Shown here in pieces: positions 55,120-64,000 of a DNA stretch of 64,000 nt (position 1 is its first letter; every line of letters begins with the position of its first letter). The stretch covers positions 186,001-250,000 of the forward strand of contig NZ_CP107048.1 in NCBI RefSeq assembly GCF_025736935.1, given 5' to 3'. The translations under genes were made by a program, and so were the position numbers. Below the pieces are notes generated by a model. That model did no database searches and was not told where the DNA came from. It saw only the letters and a program-made list of their open reading frames with translations. The stretch is from Qipengyuania sp. SS22. Its GTDB lineage: Bacteria; Pseudomonadota; Alphaproteobacteria; Sphingomonadales; Sphingomonadaceae.

Positions 55120-56142
55120 ATGACACCCGCCATATTCGGCATCTCCGGTCTCGAACTGACGGCCGACGAGCGCGCTTTCTTCACCGAGGCGGACCCGGCG
55201 GGTTACATCCTGTTCGCGCGCAATTGCGCCGATCGCACGCAGCTGCGCAGGCTGACCGACGATCTGCGTGCGATCCACGGTCGCGAGCATCTGATCGTCT
55301 CGATCGACCAGGAAGGCGGGCGCGTCGCGCGGATGAAGCCGCCCGAATGGCAGCGCTATCCAGCGGGCGAGGCATTTGCGCGGCTGTGGGACATCGCGCC
55401 CGCTTCGGCGATCGAGGCCGCGCGCGCGAATGCCGAAGCGATGGGGCGCGAGCTGGCCGAGATGGGCATCACGGTTGATTATCACGCCCCGTTCGATGTG
55501 CGCCGCCCCGAGACCGACGATGTGATCGGCGACCGTGCGTTAGGCAACGACCCCTTGCAGGTAGCAGCGCTGGGCCGCGCCGTGCTCGACGGGATGGGCC
55601 GCGCAGGGGTGGTCGGCTGTCTCAAGCATATGCCGGGCCATGGCCGCGCGACCTGCGATACGCATAAGGAATTGCCCTTCGTCACCGCTAACGACGTAGA
55701 GCTCCAGATAGATATCGAACCCTTTCGCACGCTCGCAGCGCATCCGCTGGGGATGAGCGCGCATATCGTGTTCGAAGCATGGGACGCCGAAGCGCCCGCC
55801 ACGCTGTCGCAGACGGTCATAACCGATGTGATTCGCGGCAAGATCGGCTTCGACGGGCTGCTTCTGTCCGACGATATCGATATGGAAGCGCTCGACGGGA
55901 CGATCGCCGAACGCGCCCAGCGCGCCTTGGCGGCGGGATGCGATATCGTGCTCAATTGCTGGGCGAAAATGGCCGATCAGCAGGCCATCGCCGAACTTGG
56001 CGCGACGCTGGCGGCAAAATCCGCCGAGCGGCTCGACCGCGTCCATGCGGCAATGCGGGCACCGCAGGACGGGCCCGAGACTGCCGAATTGCTCGCCAAG
56101 CGCGATGCGCTGCTCGCGCTGGCGGAGGAACGCGCGGCATGA
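55120..56142 (+). CDS. nagZ: Beta-N-acetylhexosaminidase NagZ (GH3)
   Basis: A 340-residue GH3 enzyme that trims N-acetylglucosamine from anhydro-muropeptides in the cytoplasm. Signatures are IDQEGGRVARM, KHMPGHG (residues 169-175), Asp180 and His182 in CDTHKELP (the family's Asp-His dyad), and nucleophile Asp in LLLSDDIDME near 251. Its stop overlaps the scpA start by 4 bases. Preceded by the SPOR gene. Confidence 0.95.
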   Translation: MTPAIFGISGLELTADERAFFTEADPAGYILFARNCADRTQLRRLTDDLRAIHGREHLIVSIDQEGGRVARMKPPEWQRYPAGEAFARLWDIAPASAIEAARANAEAMGRELAEMGITVDYHAPFDVRRPETDDVIGDRALGNDPLQVAALGRAVLDGMGRAGVVGCLKHMPGHGRATCDTHKELPFVTANDVELQIDIEPFRTLAAHPLGMSAHIVFEAWDAEAPATLSQTVITDVIRGKIGFDGLLLSDDIDMEALDGTIAERAQRALAAGCDIVLNCWAKMADQQAIAELGATLAAKSAERLDRVHAAMRAPQDGPETAELLAKRDALLALAEERAA

Positions 56143-56948
56143 CCAGCGACGGGCTGCTCTTCGCCGATCCGGCTGCCGGCTTGCAGGACGAATGGGACGG
56201 GATCGCCGCAGAGGCGCCGGTCGACGAGAACACGCTCTATCTCGAACTCGATGGGTGGGAGGGGCCGCTCGACCTGTTGCTCGACCTTGCGCGGCGGCAA
56301 AAGGTCGACCTGCGCTCGATTTCAATCCTCTCTCTGGTCGATCAGTATCTCGGCTATATCGATCAGGCCGAGGCATTGAAGCTCGAACTGGCTGCCGACT
56401 ATCTCGTGATGGCCGCGTGGCTGGCCTATCTCAAATCGGCCATGCTCCTGCCCAAGGAAGAGCAGGAAGATCCCAGCCCCGAGGAGCTGGCGCTCAAGCT
56501 GCAATTGCGGCTCCAGCGGCTCGGCGCGATGCGCGATGCGGCGGCGCGGCTGATGGGCGGCGACAGGATCGGCCGCGACGTATTCCTGCGCGGCACACCC
56601 GAGGGGCTGGAGATTGCGCGCAAAACCCTGTGGCAATGCGACCAGTTCGCGCTGATCGAGGCCTATGGGCGCGTGAAGGCGCGCACGGCGCCCGCCATTC
56701 ACATGGTGCGCGAACGCCCCGTGATGACGCTGGAATCGGCGCTCGACCGGGTCTCCAACATGCTCGGGGTGACACTGGACTGGATGGAATTGCGCGATTT
56801 CCTCCCGCCGCATGCCGAACCCCGGCTCAAGCGATCGGCGCTCGCCTCGAGCTTTGTCGCCGCGCTCGAACTGGCGCGGCTTGGACGGGCCGAATTGCAG
56901 CAGGAAGATACTTTCGGACCGCTCCACCTGCGCCGGGTGCCCGCCTGA
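56139..56948 (+). CDS. scpA: Segregation and condensation protein A
   Basis: A 269-residue kleisin. YLELDGWEGPLDLLLDLARRQ (shown by its core GPLDLLLDLARRQ) at about 36-57, and YLVMAAWLAYLKSAMLLP, are the N-terminal SMC-neck binding helices; the C-terminal winged helix ends EDTFGPLHLRRVP. ScpA-ScpB-SMC forms the bacterial condensin that organises chromosome arms. ATG overlaps the nagZ stop; stop overlaps the scpB ATG by one base (TGATG). Confidence 0.95.
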   Translation: MTSDGLLFADPAAGLQDEWDGIAAEAPVDENTLYLELDGWEGPLDLLLDLARRQKVDLRSISILSLVDQYLGYIDQAEALKLELAADYLVMAAWLAYLKSAMLLPKEEQEDPSPEELALKLQLRLQRLGAMRDAAARLMGGDRIGRDVFLRGTPEGLEIARKTLWQCDQFALIEAYGRVKARTAPAIHMVRERPVMTLESALDRVSNMLGVTLDWMELRDFLPPHAEPRLKRSALASSFVAALELARLGRAELQQEDTFGPLHLRRVPA

Positions 56949-57565
56949 TGGACGAGCTCGCCCGCGCCGTCGAAGCCGCGCTGTTCGCAGCGGAGGAGCC
57001 GATGACCGCCGAGGCGCTGGCCGGATTTCTTGGCGGTGCGGTAGTGGGCGATGTGCGCGAGGCGCTGCGCAGCGTCGCGGCCGATTACGAGAAGCGCGGC
57101 GTCCATCTGGTCGAACGCGCGAAGCGCTGGCATTTCGAAACCGCGCCCGATCTGGCGCATCTGCTGCGGCGCGAAAAGGAACAGGTCCGCCGGCTTAGCC
57201 GCGCTGCCACCGAAGTGCTCGCGATCATCGCTTATCACGAGCCGGTCAGCCGCGCGGAGATCGAATCGATCCGCGGTGTGCAGACCAGTGGCGGGACGCT
57301 CGACGTGCTGATGGAAGCGGGATGGGCGAAGATTGCCGGTCGGCGCGAGGTTCCGGGGCGACCAACGATTTACGCGACGACCCCCGATTTCCTCGAACAT
57401 TTCGGCCTTTCCAGCCGCCGCGACCTGCCCGGAATCGCGGAATTGCGCGCCACCGGCCTGCTCGACCCGGTCGACGATGCCTATGAAGAACTGATCGGCG
57501 ACGAGGGCACCGAAGAGGGGCAGAGCGCCGCCGAAGAGCTCGATGAGCCTGCCGACGACGCCTGA
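56948..57565 (+). CDS. scpB: Segregation and condensation protein B
   Basis: A 205-residue ScpB made of two winged helices. It starts MDELARAVEAALFAAEEPMT and has ATEVLAIIAYHEPVSRAEIE, IRGVQTSGGTLDVLME and GRPTIYATTPDFLEHFGL, standard for the family. It binds ScpA as a dimer in condensin. The C-terminal about 30 residues are acidic. tatA starts 61 bases after the stop. Confidence 0.95.
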   Translation: MDELARAVEAALFAAEEPMTAEALAGFLGGAVVGDVREALRSVAADYEKRGVHLVERAKRWHFETAPDLAHLLRREKEQVRRLSRAATEVLAIIAYHEPVSRAEIESIRGVQTSGGTLDVLMEAGWAKIAGRREVPGRPTIYATTPDFLEHFGLSSRRDLPGIAELRATGLLDPVDDAYEELIGDEGTEEGQSAAEELDEPADDA

Positions 57566-57626
57566 CTGGCGCTAACCCGCCGCAACGCCTATATTCGGTG
57601 CCAAGCAATCTGAAAGAGAAGGTCCC

Positions 57627-57854
57627 ATGGGTCTCAGTGTCTGGCAGCTCGCCATCATCGCAGTCGTTGTCCTCGTCCTGTTCGGCCGGGGGCGCATCTC
57701 CGAAATGATGGGCGATTTCGGCAAGGGCATCAAAAGCTTCAAGCAGGGCATGAACGAGGAAGAAGCACCTGCGAAGCAACTCGGCCACGAGGCGAAGCCT
57801 GCCGACGAAGGGCTGGCCGCCGAGCAGGTCAAGCAGACCTCCGACACCAAGTGA
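57627..57854 (+). CDS. tatA: Twin-arginine translocase subunit TatA
   Basis: A 75-residue TatA. One N-terminal membrane helix ([18 protein letters not shown]) followed by the amphipathic helix starting [19 protein letters not shown] and a charged tail. TatA polymerises to form the Tat pore with TatC; FGRGR and the FGKG-type hinge are characteristic. tatB follows after 24 bases. Confidence 0.96.
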   Translation: MGLSVWQLAIIAVVVLVLFGRGRISEMMGDFGKGIKSFKQGMNEEEAPAKQLGHEAKPADEGLAAEQVKQTSDTK

Positions 57855-57878
57855 TCCGCTAGCAGGCGGAGGCAGGCC

Positions 57879-58331
57879 ATGTTCGATATCGGCGCCAGCG
57901 AATTGCTGGTGATCGTCACTGTGGCGATCTTCGTGATCGGTCCCAGTGACATGCCCAAGGCGCTGAAACATGCCGGTCGCTGGATCGGCAAGCTGCGCCG
58001 TATGTCGAGCCATTTCCGCGCCGGGCTGGACGAGGTCGTCCGCCAGGCCGAGATCGAGGAAATGGAAGAGAAGTGGGCCGCGCGTAACAAGCAGATCATG
58101 GCCGAATACCCCGATGGTTCGACCCCCGAAGGGGGCGGGCCCGAGAACCTGCTGCCGGGCGAAATGGAACCGCTTGTCGCGGCCGATGACGTGCCCGATG
58201 CCGATGCCGCCGCCGAAGCCGCGATCAAGCGCGCCGCCCCGGTAAAGGCACCCGAACATGCGGAGGAGCCGTCTCCGCCGCCGCCGAGCTCTCCGCCAGT
58301 CGCTCCGCCCCCACCGGGCAAAGAAGGCTGA
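57879..58331 (+). CDS. tatB: Twin-arginine translocase subunit TatB
   Basis: A 150-residue TatB. The start MFDIGASELLVIVTVAIFV with Glu in SELL, then IGPSDMPKALKHAGRWIGKL, is diagnostic for TatB. The amphipathic helix runs to about 90 and the C-terminal third is acidic then Pro-rich (PSPPPPSSPPVAPPPPG), probably unstructured. TatB with TatC forms the twin-arginine signal receptor. tatC starts one base after its stop. Confidence 0.94.
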   Translation: MFDIGASELLVIVTVAIFVIGPSDMPKALKHAGRWIGKLRRMSSHFRAGLDEVVRQAEIEEMEEKWAARNKQIMAEYPDGSTPEGGGPENLLPGEMEPLVAADDVPDADAAAEAAIKRAAPVKAPEHAEEPSPPPPSSPPVAPPPPGKEG

Positions 58332-58332
58332 G

Positions 58333-59127
58333 ATGGCGGTGATCAAGGACATCGACGAAAGCCAGGCGCCGCTGCTCGACCATCTGATCGAATTGCGCGC
58401 GCGGTTGGTGCGCTGCGTGCTGGCGCTGGCGCTGGCGTTTGGCGGCTGTCTCTATTTCGCCGATCCGATCCTCGGCTTCCTGATCCAGCCGCTCAAGAAC
58501 GCCTTTCCGGCGGGCGAGGGGCAGCTGATCTTCACCAAGCTCTACGAAGTCTTCTTCGTCGAACTGAAGGTCGCACTGTTTGCCGGCTTCTGCCTCAGTT
58601 TTCCGGTCATCGCCAACCAGCTGTGGGCGTTTGTCGCGCCGGGGCTCTATGCAAAGGAAAAGAAGGCCTTCCTGCCCTTCTTACTCGCCACGCCGGTGCT
58701 GTTCCTGATGGGTGCCTCACTCGCCTATTACGTGGTCATGCCGACCGCTTTCGAATGGTTCCTCGGCTTCGAGGGGTCGGCTGGCGGGCTCGAGATCCAG
58801 GCGCTGCCGACCGCGAATGAATATCTCGGGCTGGTGATGCAGTTCATCCTCGCTTTCGGGATGAGTTTCCTGCTGCCCGTGCTGCTGTTGCTGCTGCACC
58901 GCGCGGGCATCGTCACGCGTGCGCAACTGGTGTCCGCGCGGCGCTATGTGATCGTGCTGATCGTTGCCGTGGCGGCGATCATCACGCCGCCCGACCCGGG
59001 ATCGCAGCTGCTGCTGGCAATCCCGCTGCTGCTGCTGTTCGAAGGTTCGCTGCTGCTGATGCGGCTGACCGAGAAGCGCCGCAAGGCGGAAGACGAGCAG
59101 GCCGAGGAAACTCAGTCGGCGTCGTAA
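58333..59127 (+). CDS. tatC: Twin-arginine translocase subunit TatC
   Basis: A 264-residue inner-membrane protein with six helices. Signatures are LLDHLIELRARLVRC at the start, the TKLYEVFFVELKVALFAG block, FPVIANQLWAFVAPGLY, and AVAAIITPPDPGSQLLLAIP. It is the receptor for folded twin-arginine proteins. Its last 16 bases overlap the convergent amidohydrolase gene. Cotranscribed with tatA and tatB. Confidence 0.96.
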   Translation: MAVIKDIDESQAPLLDHLIELRARLVRCVLALALAFGGCLYFADPILGFLIQPLKNAFPAGEGQLIFTKLYEVFFVELKVALFAGFCLSFPVIANQLWAFVAPGLYAKEKKAFLPFLLATPVLFLMGASLAYYVVMPTAFEWFLGFEGSAGGLEIQALPTANEYLGLVMQFILAFGMSFLLPVLLLLLHRAGIVTRAQLVSARRYVIVLIVAVAAIITPPDPGSQLLLAIPLLLLFEGSLLLMRLTEKRRKAEDEQAEETQSAS

Positions 59128-60761
59128 ACCTTGCGCCCGCCAACCCAGGTCTCGAGCACCTTGGTGGCGCGCAATTCGCCGGGTGAGGCCAGCATCGGGT
59201 CGCGGTCGATCAGAACGAAATCGGCACGCTCACCGGGCAACAGCCGCCCGAAACGCCCCTCCGCAAAACCGGCATAGGCGGCTTCGCTGGTGAACCCCGC
59301 CAGCGCCTGTTCGCGATTGACCCGGTCCTGCGCACGCCAGCCGCCGAAGGGCTGGCCAGCGGCATCCATCCGCGTGACCGCCGCGGCCAGACCGGCGAAA
59401 GGATCGGGCGATTCCACCGGGGCGTCCGAGCCAAAGGCCAGCCTGCCGCCAAGCCCGAGAATGGTGTTCCAGGCATAGGCGCCGTCGAGGCGGTCCGCGC
59501 CCAGCCGGGCTTCGGCCATCACGCGGTCGCTGGTCTGGTGGACCGGCTGCATCGAGGCAATGATGCCGTGCTGCCCGAATTTGGGCAGATCGATGGGATC
59601 GACGATCTGCGCATGCTCGATCCGCCAACGGCGGTCGCCGGGGAAGCTTTCGGCCAGTTCGCCGATCGCATTGAGCGCGTCTTCATTGGCCGCGGTGCCG
59701 ATCGCGTGGATCGCGGGCTGGAAATTGCCCTGTGCGGCGCGCACGAGGATATTGCGCAGCTTGGCCGGCCCGGTCAGCGGCAGGCCGGTATTGCCCGGAT
59801 CGTCCGCATAGGGGCGCTTGAGCCACGCCCCGCGGCTGCCCAAGGCGCCGTCGAGATAGATCTTCACCCCGTTCAGTCGCAGCTTGTCGTCATAGAGCCA
59901 CGGTGACGGGCGCGCGCCCGCGATCAGCTCCATCTGGTCGGGCCCCGCAGCATAGGCCATGATCCGCAGCGTCAGCGCGCCCGTATCGCCTGCGCGGCGG
60001 AACGCCTGCCAGTCCTCGATCGATGTGCCCATGTCGGCGACGGCGGTGATCCCGAAACTGTGCAGCACCTTCTGCGCTTCGGCAAAGGCGAGGTCGCGCT
60101 CGTTCGGGCGCGGTGCGGGGATCGCGCGCATCATCAGCGCTTCGGCGGCATCGACGAACACGCCTGCGGGGGCTTGCGAACCGGGAAGCCGTTCGACGCG
60201 CCCACCCGCCGGGCTCTTGGTGTTCGCGTCGATCCCTGCCGCCTGCATTGCGAGGCCGTTGGCCCAGCCGGCATGCCCGTCGACCCGCTGGAGATAGACC
60301 GGCCGGTCGGATACTGCGCGGTCGAGCTCGGCGGCGGTGGGAAAGCGGCCGAGTCCCCATTTTTCCTGGTTCCAGCCGCGCCCGAGAATCCACGGCCGGG
60401 CCTCGTTTTCGGCGGCGAACCGGCGGATCTTGTCGAGCGCCTCTTCGAGCGACGTGGTGTCCGACAGGTCGAGCGTCAGCGCGCCGATCCCGATCCCCAT
60501 GACATGCGCATGCGCATCGACCAGTCCCGGGATCATCACCGCACCTTCGCCGTCTTCGCGGTAATCGGTCTCCGGCTTCTTGTCCTTGGCGGAAAGGATC
60601 TGCGCCACCTTGCCCGCATCGTCGATGACCAGAGCGGTGAAGCGCTGGATCGTGCCGTCTTCGCCGATGGTGATGCCTTCGACATTGTCGATCAGAACAT
60701 CGGCCTGCGCCGGCGCGGCCAGCGTCAGGGCGATCATGGCGGCGAGGAATTTGCGTGTCAT
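59112..60761 (-). CDS. Exported amidohydrolase (YtcJ-like)
   Basis: A 549-residue metal-dependent amidohydrolase. Signal peptide residues 1-20 (KFLAAMIALTLAAPAQA-DVL). Metal-binding PGLVDAHAHVMG, the family-type ILGRGWNQEKWG and VDGHAGWANGLAM, IHAIGTAANEDALNA, RWRIEHAQI and AFGSDAPVESPDPF fit the YtcJ/LAF3 branch. Probably periplasmic; substrate (amide, ester or cyclic urea) unknown. Start at 60761 is fixed by the signal peptide. It is convergent with tatC, overlapping by 16 bases, and divergent from threonine ammonia-lyase. Confidence 0.9.
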   Translation of the reverse strand: MTRKFLAAMIALTLAAPAQADVLIDNVEGITIGEDGTIQRFTALVIDDAGKVAQILSAKDKKPETDYREDGEGAVMIPGLVDAHAHVMGIGIGALTLDLSDTTSLEEALDKIRRFAAENEARPWILGRGWNQEKWGLGRFPTAAELDRAVSDRPVYLQRVDGHAGWANGLAMQAAGIDANTKSPAGGRVERLPGSQAPAGVFVDAAEALMMRAIPAPRPNERDLAFAEAQKVLHSFGITAVADMGTSIEDWQAFRRAGDTGALTLRIMAYAAGPDQMELIAGARPSPWLYDDKLRLNGVKIYLDGALGSRGAWLKRPYADDPGNTGLPLTGPAKLRNILVRAAQGNFQPAIHAIGTAANEDALNAIGELAESFPGDRRWRIEHAQIVDPIDLPKFGQHGIIASMQPVHQTSDRVMAEARLGADRLDGAYAWNTILGLGGRLAFGSDAPVESPDPFAGLAAAVTRMDAAGQPFGGWRAQDRVNREQALAGFTSEAAYAGFAEGRFGRLLPGERADFVLIDRDPMLASPGELRATKVLETWVGGRKVYDAD

Positions 60762-60870
60762 TTCACTGCGGTCCCGTCTCGAATTCGATGGTTCGCGATA
60801 AGGCAAAGCTTGGTTGAGGCAAACCCTTTCGGCGATTGCGCCCCGTGGCCGCGCGCCGTAGGGGCGAAGG

Positions 60871-62124
60871 ATGACAAAGGCATCTCCCGTGCGGGCCGCG
60901 ACCAAGGCCACCGACCTCCTCACCCTCGACGATGTCCGCGCTGCCGCGGCGCGGATCGAAGGCGCGGTGGTGCGCACGCCGATGCTGCGCTCGCAGACAT
61001 TGTCGGAGATTACCGGGGCCGATATCTGGCTCAAGTTCGAGAATCACCAGTTCACCGCTGCCTATAAGGAGCGCGGTGCACTCAATGCGCTGCTGCATCT
61101 CGACGAGGAGCAGCGGGCACGCGGCGTCATCGCCGCCTCGGCGGGCAATCACTCGCAGGGGCTGAGCTATCATGGCCGCCGCTTGGGCGTGCCGGTGACC
61201 ATCGTGATGCCCGAAACCACACCCAGCGTGAAAGTGATGCAGACGCAGAGCGTCGGCGGCGATGTGGTGCTGTTCGGCGAGACCTTCGACGAGGCTTACG
61301 CGCATGCGCTCGAGCTCGAGCAGGAACGCGGGCTTACCTTCGTCCACCCCTTCGACGACCCGCTGGTCGCTGCGGGGCAGGGTACGGTGGCGCTCGAAAT
61401 GCTGGCCGAGAAGGACGATTTCGATTGCCTCGTCGTGCCGATCGGCGGTGGCGGGCTGATGAGCGGGATGGCGACGGTGGCCAAGGCGCTCAAGCCCGAG
61501 ATCGAGATGGTCGGGGTGCAGGCCGAGCTTTATCCGTCGATGTATTCCGCCGTAACCGGCGATGACCGCCCCTGCGGCGGCGATACGCTGGCTGAAGGAA
61601 TCGCGGTCAAGGCGCCGGGGGCATTCACCCGCCAGATCATCGCCGAGTTGGTCGACGAGGTTCTGCTGGTCAAGGAATCCACGCTCGAGCACTCGGTCTC
61701 GCTGCTGCTGCAGATCGAGAAGACCGTGGTCGAGGGCGCGGGTGCGGCAGGGCTTGCCGCGGTCTTGTCCAATCCGGAGAAATTCGCCGGCAAGACCATC
61801 GGCCTGGTGCTGTGCGGCGGCAATATCGATACCCGGCTGCTGGCCAATGTACTGCTGCGCGACCTCGCGCGGTCGGGCCGCCTGGCGCGGCTGCAGGTCG
61901 TCTTGCAGGATCGCCCCGGCGCGCTGTTCAAGGTGATGCGCGAATTCAATGCGCATAACGTCAACATCATCGAGATCTATCACCAGCGCATCTTCACCAC
62001 GCTGCCGGCCAAGGGGCTGACCGCGGAAATCGAATGCGAAGCGCGCGATGGCGAGCAGATCGACCGGTTGGTGCACAACCTGCGCGACAAAGGCTACAGC
62101 GTGGAACTGGCCGAACTGGCCTGA
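60871..62124 (+). CDS. ilvA: Threonine ammonia-lyase (threonine dehydratase)
   Basis: A 417-residue PLP enzyme converting threonine to 2-oxobutyrate, the first step of isoleucine synthesis. PLP-lysine is Lys66 in TAAYKERGAL; ASAGNHSQGLSYH and the glycine loop PIGGGGLMSG follow. The C-terminal about 80 residues, beginning RLARLQVVLQDRPGALFKVM, form a single ACT domain, as in the shorter TdcB/IlvA type with one regulatory domain. Which of the two roles (biosynthetic or catabolic) applies is inferred, so the symbol is tentative. Confidence 0.88.
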   Translation: MTKASPVRAATKATDLLTLDDVRAAAARIEGAVVRTPMLRSQTLSEITGADIWLKFENHQFTAAYKERGALNALLHLDEEQRARGVIAASAGNHSQGLSYHGRRLGVPVTIVMPETTPSVKVMQTQSVGGDVVLFGETFDEAYAHALELEQERGLTFVHPFDDPLVAAGQGTVALEMLAEKDDFDCLVVPIGGGGLMSGMATVAKALKPEIEMVGVQAELYPSMYSAVTGDDRPCGGDTLAEGIAVKAPGAFTRQIIAELVDEVLLVKESTLEHSVSLLLQIEKTVVEGAGAAGLAAVLSNPEKFAGKTIGLVLCGGNIDTRLLANVLLRDLARSGRLARLQVVLQDRPGALFKVMREFNAHNVNIIEIYHQRIFTTLPAKGLTAEIECEARDGEQIDRLVHNLRDKGYSVELAELA

Positions 62125-62296
62125 TCTCGGTCCCGGGCAGGTGCTTGGCGCGGCCCGATTCTCCTGTCTCCAGAAGACCGTTCGACGGGCGCTTTGCGCT
62201 TTTCATGGTTAAGAGGGTTTTAACCAGAGACCCGCTCTGTCATTAATGTCTGCGACAGGTAAGGAATTGTTAACCTCCGAGAGGATGCAAACCAAA

Positions 62297-63139
62297 GTGA
62301 CCGCACCGATTCGCTTTCCCCGCTTCTTCGTGACCAGCCCAGCGCCGTGTCCGTATCTGCCGGGCAAGAGCGAGCGTAAGGTCTTTACCGAACTGCGCGG
62401 CGAAAATGCCGACGAATTGAACGAAGCGCTTGGCCGGATCGGCTTCCGCCGCAGCCAGACTGTCGCCTACCGCCCGTCCTGCCTCGATTGCCAGGCCTGC
62501 GTCTCGGTGCGGGTGGTAGCGGACGAGTTCAAGCCGTCTTCATCGCAGAAGCGCACGCTCAAGGCCAATGAGGATCTGATCGCCACCGAATGCCGTCCTT
62601 GGGCGACTGCGGAACAATTTGAGCTGTTGCAGAGTTATCTTGCAGCCCGCCACCCCGGTGGCGGGATGACGCAGATGGAGGAAACCGACTTTGCCGACAT
62701 GGTGGAACACACCAGTGTCACCAGCTACGTCATTGAATATCGGGAGCCGGGTATCGGCACCGAACCGGGACGCCTCGTGGGGGCGTGCCTAACAGATTAT
62801 CAGGGTGACGGGCTGTCGATGATCTACAGCTTCTACAACTCTGAACATGGGGATCGCGCCGGGCTTGGGAACTACATTATCCTCGACCACATTCGCCGTG
62901 CGGCTGCCAGCGGCCTGCCCTATGTCTATCTCGGCTATTGGGTCGATGGGGCCGAGCGGATGCAATACAAGGTCCGCTATCGTCCGCTCGAACGGCTTAC
63001 CCGTGGCGGATGGGAACGCATGCCCGATGACGAGCAGAAGCGCCTTATCGCCGCTGCTACCGCCCCGCGCCCCAGCCGCCGCGACGAAGCGCTGCCGGCC
63101 AAGGACGGGCTCGCGGCCGAGTACCGGATTGCCGACTGA
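62297..63139 (+). CDS. bpt: Aspartate/glutamate leucyltransferase (arginyl-tRNA-protein transferase family)
   Basis: About 280 residues. The family opens [18 protein letters not shown] and has the Cys motif [23 protein letters not shown], and the late [17 protein letters not shown] and YRPLERL blocks. Bpt adds Leu from leucyl-tRNA to N-terminal Asp/Glu, marking proteins for ClpAP. The start is uncertain: GTG at 62297 (VTAPIRF) has GAGAGGA about 11 bases before; ATG at 62285 directly abuts that tract, and ATG 62246 has no ribosome site. Whether this is Bpt or the Arg-adding Ate cannot be settled by reading alone. Confidence 0.85.
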   Translation: MTAPIRFPRFFVTSPAPCPYLPGKSERKVFTELRGENADELNEALGRIGFRRSQTVAYRPSCLDCQACVSVRVVADEFKPSSSQKRTLKANEDLIATECRPWATAEQFELLQSYLAARHPGGGMTQMEETDFADMVEHTSVTSYVIEYREPGIGTEPGRLVGACLTDYQGDGLSMIYSFYNSEHGDRAGLGNYIILDHIRRAAASGLPYVYLGYWVDGAERMQYKVRYRPLERLTRGGWERMPDDEQKRLIAAATAPRPSRRDEALPAKDGLAAEYRIAD

Positions 63140-64000
63140 CCTAGCGCGTAACGCGCTGGCTACCTGTCTCGCCGCGATTGCGATCGCGGGCGTCCAGCCG
63201 CTTGCAGCGCAGGATGCCGACGCTCCGTCCTCGCTCGAAGACCTGATCCCCGACAGCGCGGTAAGCGATCCCGACGCCTGGGCGCAGCAGGGCACCGACG
63301 CGCCCACCGAGATTGCGGTGGAAGACACCGCGCCCGACCTCCAGGCCGAGACCGCGATTGCCGAAATTCCAGGCATGTCGGTGGCATGGCCCGAAGATGT
63401 CGTTTTCGAGCCGCTCGAGCCGCTCGAACCCCAAACCGATATCGTCTTTGCCGACCTCTTGGCCGACGTGCCGCAGATCGCCTTCGATGAAGCAGATCTG
63501 GAAGAGCTGTCGGATACGCTGGTGCTCGGTTTCCCGCAGAAGGAACCCCCGTTCAGCCAGCGCGGGGATTTCATCGATCGGTTCGAGGCGCTCTCGACCA
63601 TCGAGGAACTCGACGATGGCGACGAGAATGTCGCCCAGCTGGCCGCACGCGCGCGCAAGGACGAGGAATTGCTGACCACGCTGCTGCGCGTCTATGGTTA
63701 TTACGATGGCGAGATCGTCCGCACCATCGCCACGCGCGATGCAGGCGAGGAGGCCGCCGACCAGCGCCCCCGCGTACGCTTCGATGTCATTCCCGGCCCG
63801 CGCTATACCTATGGCGCGATTGCGCTGGGCGAACTTGCCGCTGCGCCCGATGCCGGCGACCTGCGCGACGCCTTCGAAATCCGCTCGGGCGATTATCTCC
63901 AGTCCGACGATATCCTCGCCGAACGCTTCGATCTCGATCGCGCCCTGGGCGAAACGGGTTACGCCTTTGCCGAAATCGACAATCCCGAACTGCTGATCGA
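63129..64000 (+). CDS. TamA-like outer-membrane assembly protein, 5' part
   Basis: Open to the window end with no stop. The likely start is TTG at 63129 (overlapping the transferase gene by 11 bases), giving a signal peptide with [17 protein letters not shown] before QDADAPSS; no ATG lies between the frame's previous stop and this. A low-complexity acidic stretch follows, then POTRA-like units: [20 protein letters not shown] and [19 protein letters not shown]. This fits TamA, which with TamB inserts outer-membrane proteins or lipids. The barrel is beyond the window. Confidence 0.78.
   Translation, partial: MPTDLARNALATCLAAIAIAGVQPLAAQDADAPSSLEDLIPDSAVSDPDAWAQQGTDAPTEIAVEDTAPDLQAETAIAEIPGMSVAWPEDVVFEPLEPLEPQTDIVFADLLADVPQIAFDEADLEELSDTLVLGFPQKEPPFSQRGDFIDRFEALSTIEELDDGDENVAQLAARARKDEELLTTLLRVYGYYDGEIVRTIATRDAGEEAADQRPRVRFDVIPGPRYTYGAIALGELAAAPDAGDLRDAFEIRSGDYLQSDDILAERFDLDRALGETGYAFAEIDNPELLI

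Overview
The window is GC-rich chromosomal DNA from an alphaproteobacterium, most likely order Sphingomonadales and probably the Erythrobacteraceae. The basis is the gene mix: an ATP12 chaperone, arginyl/leucyl-tRNA-protein transferase, ispH-thrB-rnhA order, argS-SPOR-nagZ-scpA-scpB-tatABC order, very large TonB-dependent receptors, secreted S46/M16/S45 hydrolases, and the TTCGACA...TGTCGAA intergenic repeat familiar from sphingomonads. I see no phage, transposase, CRISPR array, rRNA or tRNA gene. The layout is dense and vertically inherited in character. Identifications come from reading the sequence without database searches.

Region 1 (1-5264). The end of an MCE (MlaD-like) lipid-transport gene and its auxiliary lipoprotein are followed on the minus strand by six tightly overlapping genes, transcribed crcB, pseudouridine synthase, PaiB-like protein, HAD phosphatase, small membrane protein, ATP12. 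Then comes rpsU with a structured leader.

Region 2 (5300-11340). A membrane-anchored FKBP isomerase and a DUF4153 membrane protein precede gatC, gatA and gatB (the tRNA amidotransferase). A palindromic repeat lies between gatC and gatA, and a 66-residue membrane protein sits between gatA and gatB.

Region 3 (11450-23920). Secreted or envelope hydrolases: an S46 dipeptidyl-peptidase with DPP7-like specificity residue, a two-repeat M16 lipoprotein protease and a penicillin-acylase-family enzyme. Then a HerA-type ATPase, a CsaA-like tRNA-binding protein and clpB with a candidate heat-shock promoter.

Region 4 (23945-32991). Two TonB-dependent receptors of about 1000 residues flank a plus-strand pair: a small exported protein translationally coupled to a TPR protein ending in a 2-oxoglutarate/Fe(II) oxygenase domain. 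Each receptor has a near-perfect palindrome upstream. This is the best candidate in the window for an uncharacterised functional unit.

Region 5 (32992-39551). Acyl-CoA metabolism (thiolase, short-chain dehydrogenase, enoyl-CoA hydratase, MarR regulator), interrupted by a class C beta-lactamase-like serine hydrolase and a membrane-bound AraC-type regulator.

Region 6 (39586-47038). A minus-strand Tad/Flp pilus operon cpaA-cpaB-cpaC-cpaD-cpaE-tadB-tadC that lacks the motor ATPase cpaF and any Flp pilin gene.

Region 7 (47126-64000). An alpha/beta hydrolase and FAD oxidoreductase; a YegP-like protein; ispH-thrB-rnhA; a lipoprotein; argS, a SPOR protein, nagZ, scpA, scpB and tatABC; an exported amidohydrolase; threonine ammonia-lyase; the protein-transferase gene; and the start of a TamA-like outer-membrane assembly gene cut by the window end.
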